From Pantoea sp. GD03673 (GTDB taxonomy: Bacteria; Pseudomonadota; Gammaproteobacteria; Enterobacterales; Enterobacteriaceae): 64,000 nt of DNA. Made by a program: the position numbers and the translations under genes. Below the pieces are notes generated by a model, which had not been told where the DNA came from, did not search any database, and saw only the letters and a list, made by a program, of their open reading frames with translations. Of this stretch, positions 19,864 through 30,442 are shown piece by piece. Within the stretch, counting starts at the first letter, position 1. Each line of letters starts with the position of its first letter. The DNA lies in contig NZ_JAOCKJ010000005.1 in the NCBI RefSeq assembly GCF_029844725.1, positions 372,001 to 436,000 of the forward strand, in the 5' to 3' direction.

Positions 19864-19889
19864 GGCTCCTTCGGGAGCCGTTTTCTTTT
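19864..19889 (+). terminator. Terminator downstream of the porin gene
   Basis: The stem GGCTCC / GGAGCC with a TTCG tetraloop is followed by GTTTTCTTTT. It lies about 150 bp after the porin stop. Confidence 0.85.
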
Positions 19890-20028
19890 ACGCACCATTT
19901 TTGTGCCAGCCGGACGCCGTTCGCTGGCGCGCTGCGGTAAACTGACGCGATTACGCGGTTAAAAACGCTGCACAGGCCGTGAAAAACGGCGTCCTGAAAA
20001 GGTTTACGCAATTAGACCTTTCCCCCTA

Positions 20029-20057
20029 TCGACGAAAGTTTCACCTTTACGTATCAT
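20029..20057 (+). promoter_or_regulatory. Candidate folA promoter
   Basis: TCGACG (20029-20034) and TATCAT (20052-20057) with a 17-bp spacer, giving a leader of about 25 nt. Chosen by eye. Confidence 0.4.
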
Positions 20058-20087
20058 GACGCCAATTTTTTTCAGTGAGTGGTTAAC

Positions 20088-20570
20088 ATGATTAGTCTTA
20101 TCGCGGCATTAGCAGCAGATCGCATTATTGGAATGGAGAACGCCATGCCGTGGGACCTGCCTGCAGATCTGGCGTGGTTCAAGCGCAATACGCTGAAGAA
20201 ACCGGTCATTATGGGTCGACTGACCTTTGAATCCATTGGGCGTCCGTTACCTGGCCGGCTGAATATCGTGGTCAGCAGCCAGCCGGGCACAACGGAAGGC
20301 GTCACCTGGGTTACGTCGCTGGATGAGGCGTTACAGGCCGCTGGCGATGCAGAAGAGATCATGGTGATTGGCGGCGGACGCGTCTACGAGCAGATGCTGA
20401 AGCGTGCCGATCGTCTCTATCTGACGCACATTGATGCGGAAGTTGAAGGTGATACGCAGTTCCCGGATTACGAGCCGGATGAGTGGCAGTCCACTTTCAG
20501 CGAATTCCACGACGCTGACGCTCAGAACTCCCACAGCTACTGCTTTGAGATCCTGGACCGTCGCCGTTAA
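20088..20570 (+). CDS. folA: Dihydrofolate reductase
   Basis: NADPH-dependent reduction of dihydrofolate to tetrahydrofolate; the trimethoprim target. 160 aa from ATG 20088 (a GTG nine bases upstream is in frame but unneeded). Conserved active-site residues are the Met20 loop (GMENAMPW 15-22), D27, F31, R44, R52, R57 and the GGGRVYEQ motif near 95. In E. coli numbering His45 and Trp47 are Leu and Phe here ([10 protein letters not shown]). Monocistronic, followed by phoX on the same strand. Confidence 0.98.
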   Translation: MISLIAALAADRIIGMENAMPWDLPADLAWFKRNTLKKPVIMGRLTFESIGRPLPGRLNIVVSSQPGTTEGVTWVTSLDEALQAAGDAEEIMVIGGGRVYEQMLKRADRLYLTHIDAEVEGDTQFPDYEPDEWQSTFSEFHDADAQNSHSYCFEILDRRR

Positions 20571-20586
20571 TCCTCCTCCAGCCCGG

Positions 20587-20620
20587 CTGTAACCTGGCTG
20601 TCATCTCTGTTCATTAGCAT
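20587..20620 (+). promoter_or_regulatory. PhoB box and -10 of the phoX promoter
   Basis: Two direct repeats CTGTAAC (20587-20593) and CTGTCAT (20598-20604) are separated by 4 bp (CTGG), matching the 7-4-7 Pho box pattern. A -10-like TAGCAT (20615-20620) lies 10 bp downstream, the spacing usual for PhoB-activated promoters that lack a good -35. The phoX ATG is 40 bp further. Confidence 0.8.
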
Positions 20621-20660
20621 TGCTTCTTTTCTGGGATCGTCATAAAGGAAGCAATCAATA

Positions 20661-22544
20661 ATGAAAACTGAACTCTTCGCATTAAGTACGGATCGCCTTC
20701 GTGATCCGCGCCGTCGTCAATTCCTTGCCGGTTCCGGCGCAATAGGGCTGACCGGCTTTCTCAGCGGCGGCCTGACGCTCTCATCTCCGACCCTGGCGCA
20801 GGCGAAGCCTGCTGGCAGCCCGCTGCTGGGTTTTCAGGCGATTGCCGCGTCCACGGCTGATGAGGTTGTGGTGGCACCCGGTTATCGCGCCGAGGTGTTG
20901 ATCTCATGGGGTGATCCGCTGGTGAATGGTGCGGCCGCGTTTGATCCGCAGGGCAATAACAGCGCAGAAGATCAGGAAAAGCAGTTCGGTGACAACAACG
21001 ATGGAATGAGCTTCTTCGCCATTGATGCAGACCGTGGCGTGATGGCGATTAACAATGAATACGTGAATGAGCCGACGCTGTTTGCCCACGGCGGCAGCAA
21101 AGCGACCAGCCTGGAAGATGTGAAGAAGTCACAGGCGGCACACGGTGTCTCTGTGGTTGAAGTGAAACGGGGTGAGGACAACCGCTGGCAGGTCGTTCGA
21201 CCTTCTGACTATAACCGCCGCATTACCGCCAATACGCCCATGCGTTTTTCCGGTCCGGCCGCAGGTGATAAAGCGCTGCAGACCGCTGCCGATCCGCAGG
21301 GCATGCATGTCCTTGGCACCTTTGGTAACTGCGCCAACGGTAAAACGCCGTGGGGCACCTATCTCACCTGTGAAGAAAATTACGACACCTACTTTGGCAC
21401 CCATCAGGCCGGTTTTACGCCGACGGCAAAGCAGAAGCGCTATACCCTGAATGCTGCCGATCCGGAGCGTAACTGGTCTGACTTTGATCCCCGCTTCAAT
21501 GTCGCGAAGAATCCCAACGAATTTAACCGTCACGGCTGGATTGTCGAGATCGATCCCTTTGATCCCCAGTCGGTGCCGGTAAAACGCACCGCGCTGGGCC
21601 GCTTCAAGCATGAAAATGCCGCCGTCACGGTCGCTAAAACCGGCCAGCTGGTGGTTTATATGGGCGACGATGAGCGCGGCGAGTATATCTATAAATATGT
21701 CTCCGACGACAAAGTCATCCCGGATGAGGCCAAATCGAATCACGGCCTGCTTGATAAGGGCACGCTCTATGTGGCGCAGTTCAATGGCGATGAGCAGGGC
21801 ACGCCGCTGAAAGGGACCGGGCGCTGGCTGGCGCTGAAGTGGGGCGAAAACGGCCTCACCGCGGAAAAGGGGTTCAATAGTCAGGCCGATGTCCTGATCA
21901 ATGCGCGCGCTGCGGCGGATGTGGTTAACGCAACGCGAATGGACCGGCCGGAATGGATCGCCGTTAACCCCCATGATGGCCGCGCCTACTGCACGCTGAC
22001 CAATAACAACAAGCGCGGTAATGAAGGCATGCCGGTCAATGCGGCGAATCCGCGCCCTAAAAATATCTATGGCCAGATCATCCGCTGGGATGAGAAGGGC
22101 GATGCCACCGCACACACCTTTGCATGGGATATCTATGCGTTGTGCGGCAACCCGATAGCGCATCCCGAGGGAATCTATCGCGGCACACCCAACATCACGG
22201 CGGAGAACACCTTTAACAGCCCGGATGGCCTCGGCTTTGATGCGCAGGGGCGCTTATGGATCCTGACCGACGGTAAGTACAGTAACAAAGAGGATTATCA
22301 GGGACAGGGCAACAATCAGATGCTGGTGGGCGATCCTGACAGCGGAGAGATCCGCCGGTTTATGGTCGGACCGAAATCGTGTGAACTGACCGGCATTACT
22401 TTCACGCCCGATTACAAAACGCTGTTTGTAAATGTGCAGCATCCCGGTGAAGAGGGGGACTCGCATTTTCCCGACAACAGTCCGCGTCCGCGCTCGTCGG
22501 TGATCATGATCACCCGTGAAGATGGGGGCATTATCGGCGCATAA
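20661..22544 (+). CDS. phoX: PhoX-family alkaline phosphatase, Tat-exported
   Basis: 627 aa. The twin-arginine signal RRRQFL (17-22) is followed by a hydrophobic stretch and an AQA-type cleavage site near 46, so it is exported folded to the periplasm. The body is a PhoX/DUF839 beta-propeller with family motifs: NNEYVNE (near 130), the Cys-containing FGNCANGKTPWGTYLTCEENY (near 220), GRFKHENAAV and NSPDGLGFDAQGRLW. PhoX enzymes use Ca and Fe rather than Zn and release phosphate from organic esters. The start follows AAGGAAG. The upstream Pho box supports induction on phosphate starvation. E. coli K-12 has no phoX between folA and apaH, so it is accessory here. Confidence 0.9.
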   Translation: MKTELFALSTDRLRDPRRRQFLAGSGAIGLTGFLSGGLTLSSPTLAQAKPAGSPLLGFQAIAASTADEVVVAPGYRAEVLISWGDPLVNGAAAFDPQGNNSAEDQEKQFGDNNDGMSFFAIDADRGVMAINNEYVNEPTLFAHGGSKATSLEDVKKSQAAHGVSVVEVKRGEDNRWQVVRPSDYNRRITANTPMRFSGPAAGDKALQTAADPQGMHVLGTFGNCANGKTPWGTYLTCEENYDTYFGTHQAGFTPTAKQKRYTLNAADPERNWSDFDPRFNVAKNPNEFNRHGWIVEIDPFDPQSVPVKRTALGRFKHENAAVTVAKTGQLVVYMGDDERGEYIYKYVSDDKVIPDEAKSNHGLLDKGTLYVAQFNGDEQGTPLKGTGRWLALKWGENGLTAEKGFNSQADVLINARAAADVVNATRMDRPEWIAVNPHDGRAYCTLTNNNKRGNEGMPVNAANPRPKNIYGQIIRWDEKGDATAHTFAWDIYALCGNPIAHPEGIYRGTPNITAENTFNSPDGLGFDAQGRLWILTDGKYSNKEDYQGQGNNQMLVGDPDSGEIRRFMVGPKSCELTGITFTPDYKTLFVNVQHPGEEGDSHFPDNSPRPRSSVIMITREDGGIIGA

Positions 22545-22550
22545 AGCAGG

Positions 22551-22580
22551 ATGCTGGCCTTACCGGCCAGCATTGTTGTT
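22551..22580. terminator. Hairpin between convergent phoX and apaH
   Basis: The perfect 9-bp stem ATGCTGGCC / GGCCAGCAT with a TTACC loop lies between the two stop codons and is followed on the plus strand by TGTTGTT. Probably a shared terminator; the T tract is poor. Confidence 0.65.
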
Positions 22581-23436
22581 ACAGCGCAGGCGGTGCCAGA
22601 CTGTCGCTGGCGGCCAGCGCTTTTTCGCGGTTGGAGGGCTGAACCACATAACGCTGTGACTCCCAGTGCAGCAGGGTCAGCGTTCCACCCCAGCAGCAGC
22701 CGGTGTCCAGACCGATAATGCCTTCTGGCGTTCCTTTGCCCTCCAGCGAGGCCCAGTGACCAAATACGATGGTGTAGTCACGTGCGACCGGCCCTTCGAT
22801 GTTAAACCAGGGCTTCAGCGGCGGAAGCGCGGATTCAGGCGCATCTTTGCAGATCATGTCCAGCTGCCCATTGGGGAAGCAGTAACGCATGCGGGTAAGG
22901 GCATTGGTTGTGAAGCGCAGACGCGCCAGACCGCTCAGATCTTCACTCCAGTTGTTTGGCATGTCGCCATACATGGCATCAAGAAACAGCGGATAACTGT
23001 CGCTGGCAAGCACCGCTTCGACTTCACGGGCGCACTTTTTCGCGGTCCCGATATCCCACTGTGGCGTGATACCGGCGTGTCCCATCACCAGCTTTTTCTC
23101 TTCATCAACCTGGAGCAGCGGCTGACGACGTAGCCAGTTGATCAGCTCATCCGCATCGTCCGCCTCAAGCAACGGTGTCAGGCGATCTTTGGGCTTATTA
23201 CGGCTGATGCCAGCGTAGACCGCCAGCAGATGTAAATCGTGATTACCCAGCACCAGACGCACTGCGTCGCCCAGCGATTTCACGTAGCGCAGGACGTCAA
23301 GTGAGCCTGGACCGCGCGCGACCAGGTCGCCGGTCAGCCACAGCGTATCCTGCTCAGGATCGAAACTGACCTGCTGCAGCAAGGCACGTAATTCATCGTA
23401 GCAACCGTGAACGTCGCCAATCAGGTATGTGCTCAT
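22579..23436 (-). CDS. apaH: Bis(5'-nucleosyl)-tetraphosphatase, symmetrical
   Basis: Hydrolyses Ap4A to two ADP; in E. coli it also removes Np4 caps from RNA. 285 aa. Metallophosphoesterase motifs are in order: [10 protein letters not shown] (8-17), [10 protein letters not shown] (about 36-45), GNHDLHL (about 64-70), and a later GHAGITPQW. Last gene of the lptD-surA-pdxA-rsmA-apaG-apaH cluster, 52 bp after apaG; a small hairpin (GCCCG/CGGGC near 23459-23474) lies in that gap. Confidence 0.98.
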   Translation of the reverse strand: MSTYLIGDVHGCYDELRALLQQVSFDPEQDTLWLTGDLVARGPGSLDVLRYVKSLGDAVRLVLGNHDLHLLAVYAGISRNKPKDRLTPLLEADDADELINWLRRQPLLQVDEEKKLVMGHAGITPQWDIGTAKKCAREVEAVLASDSYPLFLDAMYGDMPNNWSEDLSGLARLRFTTNALTRMRYCFPNGQLDMICKDAPESALPPLKPWFNIEGPVARDYTIVFGHWASLEGKGTPEGIIGLDTGCCWGGTLTLLHWESQRYVVQPSNREKALAASDSLAPPAL

Positions 23437-23488
23437 AAGGTTTTATCCATCAGGCGTGCCCGAGTTAACGGGCAAAAAAGCGTGTAAA

Positions 23489-23866
23489 TCAGTGAATGTG
23501 GGTCTGAATGGCGAGGCGGAACACCGGGATTTCGACGTGGAAGGTGTCACCCTGTTCGTCGACCATCACGTAATGTCCCTGCATGGTGCCCATCGGCGTT
23601 TCGATCACGGCACCGCTGGTGTACTGAAATTCATTGCCAGGCGCAATGTGCGGCTGTTCACCGACCACGCCTTCACCCTGAACTTCTGTCTCGCGGCCGT
23701 TACCGTTGGTAATCAGCCAGTAGCGTCCCAGCAGTTGCACGGAGGAACGGCCCAGATTGCGTATCGTAATGGTATAGGCGAAGACGTAGCGATCCTCATC
23801 CGGTGAGGATTGTGAGGCAACGTACTGGCTTTGCACATGGACGGAGACGCGGGCCGTTTCACTCAT
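23489..23866 (-). CDS. apaG: ApaG protein (Co2+/Mg2+ efflux-associated, DUF525)
   Basis: 125-aa immunoglobulin-like beta-sandwich protein with the family core ([32 protein letters not shown] and the MQGHYVMVD segment). The exact biochemical role is uncertain; mutants of enterobacterial relatives affect cobalt resistance, and homologous domains occur in eukaryotic F-box proteins. It sits 3 bp after rsmA, in the conserved cluster. Confidence 0.96.
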   Translation of the reverse strand: MSETARVSVHVQSQYVASQSSPDEDRYVFAYTITIRNLGRSSVQLLGRYWLITNGNGRETEVQGEGVVGEQPHIAPGNEFQYTSGAVIETPMGTMQGHYVMVDEQGDTFHVEIPVFRLAIQTHIH

Positions 23867-23869
23867 GAC

Positions 23870-24691
23870 TTACTCCTGCGATTTTCCCTGATGATTCGCC
23901 AGCCAGTTTGCCAGCTGACAATATTGCGCGACGGAGACGTTCTCGGCACGCAGGGTTGGATCTATGGATAACTCTTCCAGTGCACCTGCAGCGACCATGT
24001 GGCTCAGGCTATTACGCAGCGTTTTGCGGCGCTGGCCGAATGCTTCCGTGGTGATACGGCTCAGGATACGCACGTCACTGACCGGATGCGGCGGCTCGGC
24101 AAAGGGCACCAGACGCACTACGGCCGAGTCCACTTTCGGAGGCGGCGTAAAGGCGTGTGGCGGCACTTCCAGCACCGGAATCACCTGACAGTAATATTGC
24201 GCCATCACGGTCAGACGGCCATAGGCTTTACTGCCCGGACCGGCAACCAGACGGTTAACCACTTCTTTCTGCAGCATGAAGTGCATATCTTTGATCGAAC
24301 CAGTATAGCTGAAAAGGTGGAACATCAGCGGGGTCGAAATATTGTAAGGCAAGTTACCAAATACCCGCAGCGGCTGGCCTCTCTCCTGCGCCAGCGCGGC
24401 GAAGTCGAAGGTCATGGCATCCTGCTGGAAGATGGTCAGCTTCGGGCCAAGGAACGGATGGGTTTGCAGACGCGCAGCCAGATCGCGGTCCAGCTCTACC
24501 ACCGTTAAGCTATCGAGGCGTTCACCCACCGGCTCGGTTAAGGCACCCAGGCCTGGGCCGATCTCGACCAGCGCTTCGTCGCGCTGAGGATGGATGGCGG
24601 AGACAATGCTGTCGATAATGTACTGATCGTTCAGGAAGTTCTGCCCGAAACGTTTACGGGCGTAGTGCCCCTGATGGACGCGATTATTCAT
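23870..24691 (-). CDS. rsmA: 16S rRNA (A1518/A1519-N6) dimethyltransferase
   Basis: KsgA-type SAM-dependent enzyme dimethylating two adenines in helix 45 during late 30S maturation; its loss gives kasugamycin resistance. 273 aa. Visible motifs are [10 protein letters not shown] near the N-terminus, the SAM-binding [10 protein letters not shown] (about 43-52), and the catalytic NLPYNIST (about 114-121). The start overlaps the pdxA stop by 8 bp, implying coupled translation. Confidence 0.99.
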   Translation of the reverse strand: MNNRVHQGHYARKRFGQNFLNDQYIIDSIVSAIHPQRDEALVEIGPGLGALTEPVGERLDSLTVVELDRDLAARLQTHPFLGPKLTIFQQDAMTFDFAALAQERGQPLRVFGNLPYNISTPLMFHLFSYTGSIKDMHFMLQKEVVNRLVAGPGSKAYGRLTVMAQYYCQVIPVLEVPPHAFTPPPKVDSAVVRLVPFAEPPHPVSDVRILSRITTEAFGQRRKTLRNSLSHMVAAGALEELSIDPTLRAENVSVAQYCQLANWLANHQGKSQE

Positions 24692-25682
24692 TACTGCTCT
24701 TGATCATAGTGATGGCGAGGTTAAGCGCCGTGATGAAGCTGCCCGGTTCAGCCTGACCCAGACCGGCGAGTTCAAGCGCGGTGCCGTGGTCAACAGATGT
24801 CCGGATAAAAGGCAGGCCCAGAGTGATATTGACCGCCCGGCCAAACCCCTGAAATTTGAGTACCGGCAGGCCCTGGTCGTGATACATCGCCAGCACCGCA
24901 TCGGCAAATTGCAGATATTTAGGCTGGAAAAGGGTATCCGCAGGCAGCGGGCCAGTCAGTTTAATGCCCTGCTGACGCAGTTCATTGAGTGCTGGCGTGA
25001 TGGTGTCGATCTCTTCCCGTCCCATGTGGCCGCTTTCGCCCGCATGAGGATTGAGACCACAGACGTAAATATGCGGCTCGGCAATCGCGAACTTCTGCTG
25101 CAGATCGCGATGCAGAATCGTGATCACTTCATGCAGACAGTCACGGGTCACCGCAGCGGGGACATCTTTCAGCGGCAGATGCGTGGTAGCCAGTGCGACA
25201 CGCAGCTCTTCTGTCGCCAGCATCATGACGACACGATGGCCGCCTGCGCGATCGGCGAAGAATTCGGTATGGCCGGTAAACGCGATGCCGGCATCGTTAA
25301 TGACGCCTTTGTGCACCGGGCCGGTGATTAGCGCCGCGAATTCACCGCTGAGACAACCGTCACAGGCGCGTGCCAGCGTGTTCAGAACATACTCGCTATT
25401 CGCGACGCAAAGCTCGCCGGGCGTGACCGTCTCTGCCGTTTCAACGGGCAGTACAGTCAGCGTACCCGCCTGCTGTGGTTCAGCGGCGACGCCAGGCTGG
25501 TAGGTCCGCAGCGTTAACGGCAGACCGAGTTGCGCTGCCCGCTGCTGCAACAGGGCAGGCGAGGCGCAAACCACCAGTTCAACGGGCCACGACTGCTGGG
25601 CCAGCTGAACGGTAAGATCGGGACCAATCCCGGCGGGTTCGCCGGGCGTGATCACTACACGGAGATTATTGTGCATTGCCAT
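24684..25682 (-). CDS. pdxA: 4-hydroxythreonine-4-phosphate dehydrogenase
   Basis: NAD-dependent oxidative step of the DXP-dependent pyridoxal-phosphate pathway. 332 aa. It contains [14 protein letters not shown] at the N-terminus, the [13 protein letters not shown] segment, HTEFF with a metal-ligand His, and [16 protein letters not shown]. The start overlaps the end of surA by 17 bp; a second in-frame ATG lies two codons in (25676). The end overlaps rsmA. Confidence 0.98.
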   Translation of the reverse strand: MAMHNNLRVVITPGEPAGIGPDLTVQLAQQSWPVELVVCASPALLQQRAAQLGLPLTLRTYQPGVAAEPQQAGTLTVLPVETAETVTPGELCVANSEYVLNTLARACDGCLSGEFAALITGPVHKGVINDAGIAFTGHTEFFADRAGGHRVVMMLATEELRVALATTHLPLKDVPAAVTRDCLHEVITILHRDLQQKFAIAEPHIYVCGLNPHAGESGHMGREEIDTITPALNELRQQGIKLTGPLPADTLFQPKYLQFADAVLAMYHDQGLPVLKFQGFGRAVNITLGLPFIRTSVDHGTALELAGLGQAEPGSFITALNLAITMIKSSNE

Positions 25683-26961
25683 CCAGAATCTTCACGTAGG
25701 CGCTGGCGCGTTGTTCCTGCATCCAGGTCTGCGCTTCTTCCGCAAATTTACGGTTAAACAGCATACGGTAAGCACGCTCTTTCTGGGCGGCATCCGTTTT
25801 GTCCACCTGACGGCTGTCCAGCAACTGAATCAGATGCCAGCCGAAAGAGGAGTGAACCGGCTGGCTGACCTGACCTTTCTGCAGACGCAGCAGCGCGTCA
25901 CGGAATGCAGGATCAAACACTTCAGGAGAGGTCCAGCCAAGATCGCCACCCTGATTCGCCGAACCCGGATCGTCAGAATACTGTTTGGCCGCCGCAGCAA
26001 ACGTGGTTTTGCCACTGCGGATATCGGCAGCGATCTGTTCCAGCTGAGCGCGCGCCTGTTCATCAGTAAGAATAGGCGATGGCTTCAGCAGAATGTGACG
26101 TGAATGGACTTCGGTGACGGAGACATTTTTGCTCTCGCCGCGCAGGTCGTTTACTTTCAGGATGTGGAAGCCCACACCAGAGCGTACCGGTCCGACGATA
26201 TCGCCTTTTTTAGCGGTCGCCAGCGCCTGAGCAAACAGGGTCGGTAACTCTTCGATTTTACCCCAGCCCATGTTGCCGCCTTTCAGCGCCTGGGAGTCGG
26301 CAGAGTAGGTCACCGCCATCTTGCCGAAGTCAGCGCCATTTTTCAGTTCGCCGACCAGCTGTTTCGCCAGCGTCTCCTGCTCGTCAACCTGCTGCTGTGT
26401 CGGGTTTTCTGGCAGCGGCAGCAGAATATGACTGACGTTCAGTTCCGTCCCCTGACTGTTCTGGGAACCAATCTGGTTTGCAAGCGTATCCACTTCCTGC
26501 GGCAGAATAGTGACGCGACGACGCACTTCGTTGTTGCGCACTTCAGCAATGGTCATCTCTTTGCGGATCTGAGAACGATAAACGCTGTAGTTCATACCGT
26601 CATAAGCCAGACGGCTGCGCAGCTGATCAAGGCTCATGCGGTTCTGCGCAGCGATGTTCTGAATAGCCTGGTCCAGCTGCTCGTCGCTGATCTGGATCCC
26701 TGCTTTTTCACCCATCTGCAGGATGATGTTATCCATGATCTGACGTTCCAGAATCTGGTGGCGCAGCGTTTTATCATCCGGCAATTGCTGACCTGCCTGC
26801 TGGGCCTGAGATTTAACCGTGCCCATCATACCGTCCACGTCACTCTCAAGAACCACGCCGTTATTGACCACGGCTGCAACTTTATCAACGACTTGTGGTG
26901 CTGCGAACGCGGTGTTGGCACTGATTGCCACACCAAGAATCAGCATTCTCCAGTTCTTCAT
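25666..26961 (-). CDS. surA: Periplasmic chaperone/peptidyl-prolyl isomerase SurA
   Basis: Escorts outer-membrane proteins, including LptD, to the Bam machine. 431 aa. The signal peptide ends near AFAAPQ (about residue 20). An N-terminal chaperone domain is followed by two parvulin domains (about 175-275 and 285-385, with repeated HILL, GGxxGW and FHILK/WHLIQL motifs) and a short C-terminal helix. It lies 54 bp after lptD and is probably co-transcribed with it. Confidence 0.98.
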   Translation of the reverse strand: MKNWRMLILGVAISANTAFAAPQVVDKVAAVVNNGVVLESDVDGMMGTVKSQAQQAGQQLPDDKTLRHQILERQIMDNIILQMGEKAGIQISDEQLDQAIQNIAAQNRMSLDQLRSRLAYDGMNYSVYRSQIRKEMTIAEVRNNEVRRRVTILPQEVDTLANQIGSQNSQGTELNVSHILLPLPENPTQQQVDEQETLAKQLVGELKNGADFGKMAVTYSADSQALKGGNMGWGKIEELPTLFAQALATAKKGDIVGPVRSGVGFHILKVNDLRGESKNVSVTEVHSRHILLKPSPILTDEQARAQLEQIAADIRSGKTTFAAAAKQYSDDPGSANQGGDLGWTSPEVFDPAFRDALLRLQKGQVSQPVHSSFGWHLIQLLDSRQVDKTDAAQKERAYRMLFNRKFAEEAQTWMQEQRASAYVKILDGNAQ

Positions 26962-27015
26962 ACTTTATCCATTGTTGGTTCCGCACTGCGGGATTGCCTG
27001 TCAAACATCACAACA

Positions 27016-29391
27016 TCAGAAAGCGGGCTGGTAAGGGATAATGCCCTGACGCAGCATATCGTTAGTGCCTAAGCCATAGTTAGGACTCAGACCACGCAGC
27101 TCAATGTTGAATGAGATTTGGTTGTCATACTTACTGTCGTTGTTTTCCCAACCGTTAATTTTGCGTTCGTAACCGACCCGGATTGCATAACAGCATGAGC
27201 TGTATTGCAGGCCCACCAGCTGTGATGCCGGACGCGTGTTGCGGGTATCGTAGTAGTAAGCGCCTACCACAGACCATGCATCCGCAATCGGCCAGCTGGC
27301 CGTAGTACCTACCTGTGAAATCCCGTTTTTATAGACAGGATCTGTCACCAGCTTGTTATCGTTCAGCGCAGTAGCCACATATTCCGGGCTGCTGTAACGG
27401 TAACTCAGCTGAACCATGCGGTCGGCATCACGACGGTATTCCAGTACGGTATTACCCTGGGAGACGTTGTCGAGTTTGGTGTCATATTGCAGCCCACCTC
27501 TGACGCCCCAGCGATCGCTGATTTTCCAGTATGTATCACCAGCCCAGACCAGGCTGCCGGTATCATCTTCTTTACTGGTTTGATTCACACCAGTACGAGA
27601 AGGGGTAAACGAGTAGATTTGACCTACAGAAACGTTAAAACGTTCAACCAGATCGGTATCATAAATGCGTGAGGTGACGCCGGTAGCCACTTCATTGGCC
27701 GACGCAATGCGATCCAGACCGCTATAAGTACGATCGCGGAACAGACCGGTGTAGTCGGTTTGCAGCAATGTTGAGTCGTAAGGATAGATGTTGCTCTGAT
27801 CGCGATACGGGATATAAAGGTACTGCACGCGCGGTTCCAGCGTCTGGGTGTAGCCCACAGCCGAGTTCATGTCGCGGTCAAACACCATCCGGCCGTCCAC
27901 TTTAAACTGTGGCAGGGTACGGTTGACCGACTCATCCAGTTCGCCGCTTTTGTCACCCCTGATACCGTTAGCCGCGTTGTTGTAGAAATCAACGTCAGTC
28001 TGCTGATAGTGGGTTGCCAGAAACTTCGCTTCGGTATCCAGGCTGGCCCAGCCGTTGGACAGCGGCAGGTTCAGCGTCGGCTCAATGTGCAAACGGGTCG
28101 CTTCAGGGTAGCGATCGCTGACGTTGGTAAACTTCACCGCCTGAGCATAGACCCTGCCATCAAACGGGCCGATATCATTCTGATAAAGATTAACGTCCAG
28201 CTGCGGCATGGCGCGGTAGACGTTATTGCTACTGTTATTGCCGAACACCTGGAAATCTTTGGTGGAGAGCGTAGCGTCCCAGTTGGTGTCGGCATAGCCA
28301 ATGCTGAATTTCTGCGTGGCGTAGTTGTCGGTCGAGCTGTAGTACTTCGAGTCGAGATCGTTGAAATAGTACTTGTCGCTGACCTTGGTGTAGTCCGCGT
28401 TGAAACGCCAGTGCTGGTCATAAACACCCGCATGACGCCAGTAGAACAGCCAGCGATCGGAACTGTCATTTTCAGCGATGCGGCGCAGTGCTTTGTCGTT
28501 ATCGTACTGTTTATCGGAGCCGAGGTAGTCGAATTCCATCAGACCGGCACCCAGCGTGGTCAGATAACGGAATTCATTTTCAAACTTCATGCCGCGCTTA
28601 CTGATGTAATGCGGCGTGATGGTCGCATCGGCCTGCGGCGCGATGTTCCAGTAATAGGGCAGAATGAACTCGAAGCCGTTGTTGCTGCCATATTTTGCGT
28701 TCGGGATCAGGAAACCGGATCGACGACGATCGCCAATCGGTAACTGCAGATAGGGGCTGTAGAACACCGGAACTGAACCGAGCTTGAAGCGGGCGTTCCA
28801 GATCTCTGCCACTTCCTCTTCGCGATCCTGGATCACTTCAGAACCCACTACGCTCCAGCTGTTAGAGCCTGGCAGACAGGAGGTAAAGGAGCCGTTTTCC
28901 AGAATGGTGTAGCGGTTATCGCCGCGCAGTTTCATCTGGTCGGCAGTACCGCGCCCCTGGCGATCCACCATCTGGTACTGACCATTCCAGACGTTGGTAT
29001 CTTTGCTGTTGAGGTTTGACCAGGCTTTCGGACCTTTCAGGATGACCTGATTGTCATCGTAGTGCACATTACCCAGGGCATCGACGGTGCGCACTGGCGC
29101 AGTCTGACCTTCCTGCTGACGCTGATGAAGCTGAACTTCATCCGCCTGCATACGGCTGTTGCCCTGCTCAATGTTTACATTGCCGGTGAAGACCGCATCA
29201 TCGGGATAGTTCCCTTTCGCGGCATCGGAGTGAATGGTAACAGGCAACTGGTTCGTATTACCGTTCACCAGCGGGCGGTTGTAACTCGGCACGCCTAACA
29301 TACACTGCGACATCAAATCGTCGGCAAAGGCTTGCTGGCTAATGGCTGCGCCGATCAGTGTGGCCAGCAGGGTAGGTATATGTTTTTTCAT
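27016..29391 (-). CDS. lptD: LPS-assembly outer-membrane protein LptD
   Basis: Essential barrel that, with the lipoprotein LptE, inserts lipopolysaccharide into the outer leaflet. 791 aa from the MKKHIP start at 29391; an ORF extension upstream to 29427 lacks homology. A signal peptide (cleavage near AFA-DD) precedes the jellyroll OstA domain and the large C-terminal barrel. The four disulfide-forming cysteines are present: one in SQCMLG, one in SCLPGS, and the adjacent pair in [11 protein letters not shown]. Divergent from djlA. Confidence 0.98.
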   Translation of the reverse strand: MKKHIPTLLATLIGAAISQQAFADDLMSQCMLGVPSYNRPLVNGNTNQLPVTIHSDAAKGNYPDDAVFTGNVNIEQGNSRMQADEVQLHQRQQEGQTAPVRTVDALGNVHYDDNQVILKGPKAWSNLNSKDTNVWNGQYQMVDRQGRGTADQMKLRGDNRYTILENGSFTSCLPGSNSWSVVGSEVIQDREEEVAEIWNARFKLGSVPVFYSPYLQLPIGDRRRSGFLIPNAKYGSNNGFEFILPYYWNIAPQADATITPHYISKRGMKFENEFRYLTTLGAGLMEFDYLGSDKQYDNDKALRRIAENDSSDRWLFYWRHAGVYDQHWRFNADYTKVSDKYYFNDLDSKYYSSTDNYATQKFSIGYADTNWDATLSTKDFQVFGNNSSNNVYRAMPQLDVNLYQNDIGPFDGRVYAQAVKFTNVSDRYPEATRLHIEPTLNLPLSNGWASLDTEAKFLATHYQQTDVDFYNNAANGIRGDKSGELDESVNRTLPQFKVDGRMVFDRDMNSAVGYTQTLEPRVQYLYIPYRDQSNIYPYDSTLLQTDYTGLFRDRTYSGLDRIASANEVATGVTSRIYDTDLVERFNVSVGQIYSFTPSRTGVNQTSKEDDTGSLVWAGDTYWKISDRWGVRGGLQYDTKLDNVSQGNTVLEYRRDADRMVQLSYRYSSPEYVATALNDNKLVTDPVYKNGISQVGTTASWPIADAWSVVGAYYYDTRNTRPASQLVGLQYSSCCYAIRVGYERKINGWENNDSKYDNQISFNIELRGLSPNYGLGTNDMLRQGIIPYQPAF

Positions 29392-29573
29392 ACGCGGTAT
29401 CGAGAATTCCATGAAAACTGGCATCATGCCGACAATCGGGTCAGAGACTAACTTACTGCCCGGCGTTGCGCCAGTGTTAATCCTGGTCTGTCAGCGTTGC
29501 CGTTAGGCGCTGAGATAAATGACAGGTATGATAATGCAATTTTCAGCCGCAAGCATGGCGAATTGAGGAGTTT

Positions 29574-30383
29574 ATGCGCTACTGGGGAAAAGTTGTGGGT
29601 CTGGCGGTGGGATTACTTTCCGGCGCAGGCTTTTGGGGTATCGTGATCGGTTTGATCATTGGCCATATGATTGACAAAGTACGCGGCGCGCAAGGCAAGG
29701 CCTACTTCTCAAATAATCAGACACGACAGACGCTGTTTTTCAGCACCACTTTTCAGGTGATGGGCCATCTGACCAAGTCAAAAGGGCGCGTCACGGAAGC
29801 GGATATTCAGATTGCTTCACTGTTAATGGAGCGGATGCAGCTGCACGGTGACTCCCGCACTGCGGCCCAGCGCGCATTCCGCGAAGGCAAGCAGGCGGAT
29901 TACCCGCTGCGCAGCAAATTGCGTGAACTGCGCAGCGCCTGCTTTGGCCGGTTCGATCTGATTCGGATGTTCCTGGAGATCCAGATTCAGGCCGCTTTTG
30001 CCGACGGCTCACTGCATCCCAATGAGCGTCAGGTGCTCTATGTGATTGCTGAAGAGCTGGGTATTTCACGCGTCCAGTTCGATCAGTTCCTGCGCATGAT
30101 GGAAGGTGGCCAGCAGTTTGGAGGGGGTCAGCGCAGTGCTGGTGGTTTCCAGCAGGCGCAGCGCGGCCCGACACTGGAAGATGCCTGCAGCGTGCTGGGC
30201 GTGAAAAGCAGTGATGACGCCACCACCATCAAACGCGCTTACCGCAAACTGATGAGCGAGCATCATCCCGACAAGCTGGTGGCGAAAGGGCTACCGCCTG
30301 AGATGATGGAAATGGCGAAACAGAAAGCGCAGGAAATTCAGGCGGCGTACGATCTGATTCGTAAAGAGAAAGGCTTTAAATAA
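29574..30383 (+). CDS. djlA: Membrane-anchored DnaJ-like co-chaperone DjlA
   Basis: Type III J-protein that activates DnaK at the inner membrane and modulates Rcs envelope-stress signalling in E. coli. 269 aa. A glycine-rich N-terminal transmembrane segment (about 7-30) is followed by a TerB-like helical region (about 55-185) and a C-terminal J domain (about 205-269) with the HPD triad in SEHHPDKL. Good GAGGAG ribosome-binding site. Convergent with rluA. Confidence 0.98.
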   Translation: MRYWGKVVGLAVGLLSGAGFWGIVIGLIIGHMIDKVRGAQGKAYFSNNQTRQTLFFSTTFQVMGHLTKSKGRVTEADIQIASLLMERMQLHGDSRTAAQRAFREGKQADYPLRSKLRELRSACFGRFDLIRMFLEIQIQAAFADGSLHPNERQVLYVIAEELGISRVQFDQFLRMMEGGQQFGGGQRSAGGFQQAQRGPTLEDACSVLGVKSSDDATTIKRAYRKLMSEHHPDKLVAKGLPPEMMEMAKQKAQEIQAAYDLIRKEKGFK

Positions 30384-30396
30384 TCACGCAGTCCGG

Positions 30397-30425
30397 TGGC
30401 CTCTTCTGCAACAGAGGAGGCCACG
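30397..30425. other. Hairpin between convergent djlA and rluA
   Basis: GTGGCCTC and GAGGCCAC-type arms surround the loop TTCTGCAACAGAG, without a T tract in either direction. It may stabilise 3' ends or act as a weak shared terminator. Confidence 0.5.
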
Positions 30426-30442
30426 GTGTCAGGCCGGACTGG

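Larger units (their letters stand above)
19711..20087 (+). other. Porin-folA intergenic region
   Basis: 377 bp with no supported gene. It contains small inverted repeats (GCCTG-CA-CAGGC at 19741-19752; CAGGCA...TGCCTG at about 19764-19790), a clear terminator near 19864 and a candidate folA promoter. The hairpins after the porin stop could belong to its 3' UTR or to an unrecognised small RNA; I cannot distinguish these. Confidence 0.5.

Noticed and set aside
21129-22163. 344-aa frame antisense to phoX
   Set aside because: Antisense shadow of a well-supported gene; no motif and no promoter-like context.
29392-29573. Sigma-E promoter for lptD
   Set aside because: I looked for GGAACTT-N16-TCTGA on the minus strand; only a TCTGA was found, with no matching -35 at the proper distance.
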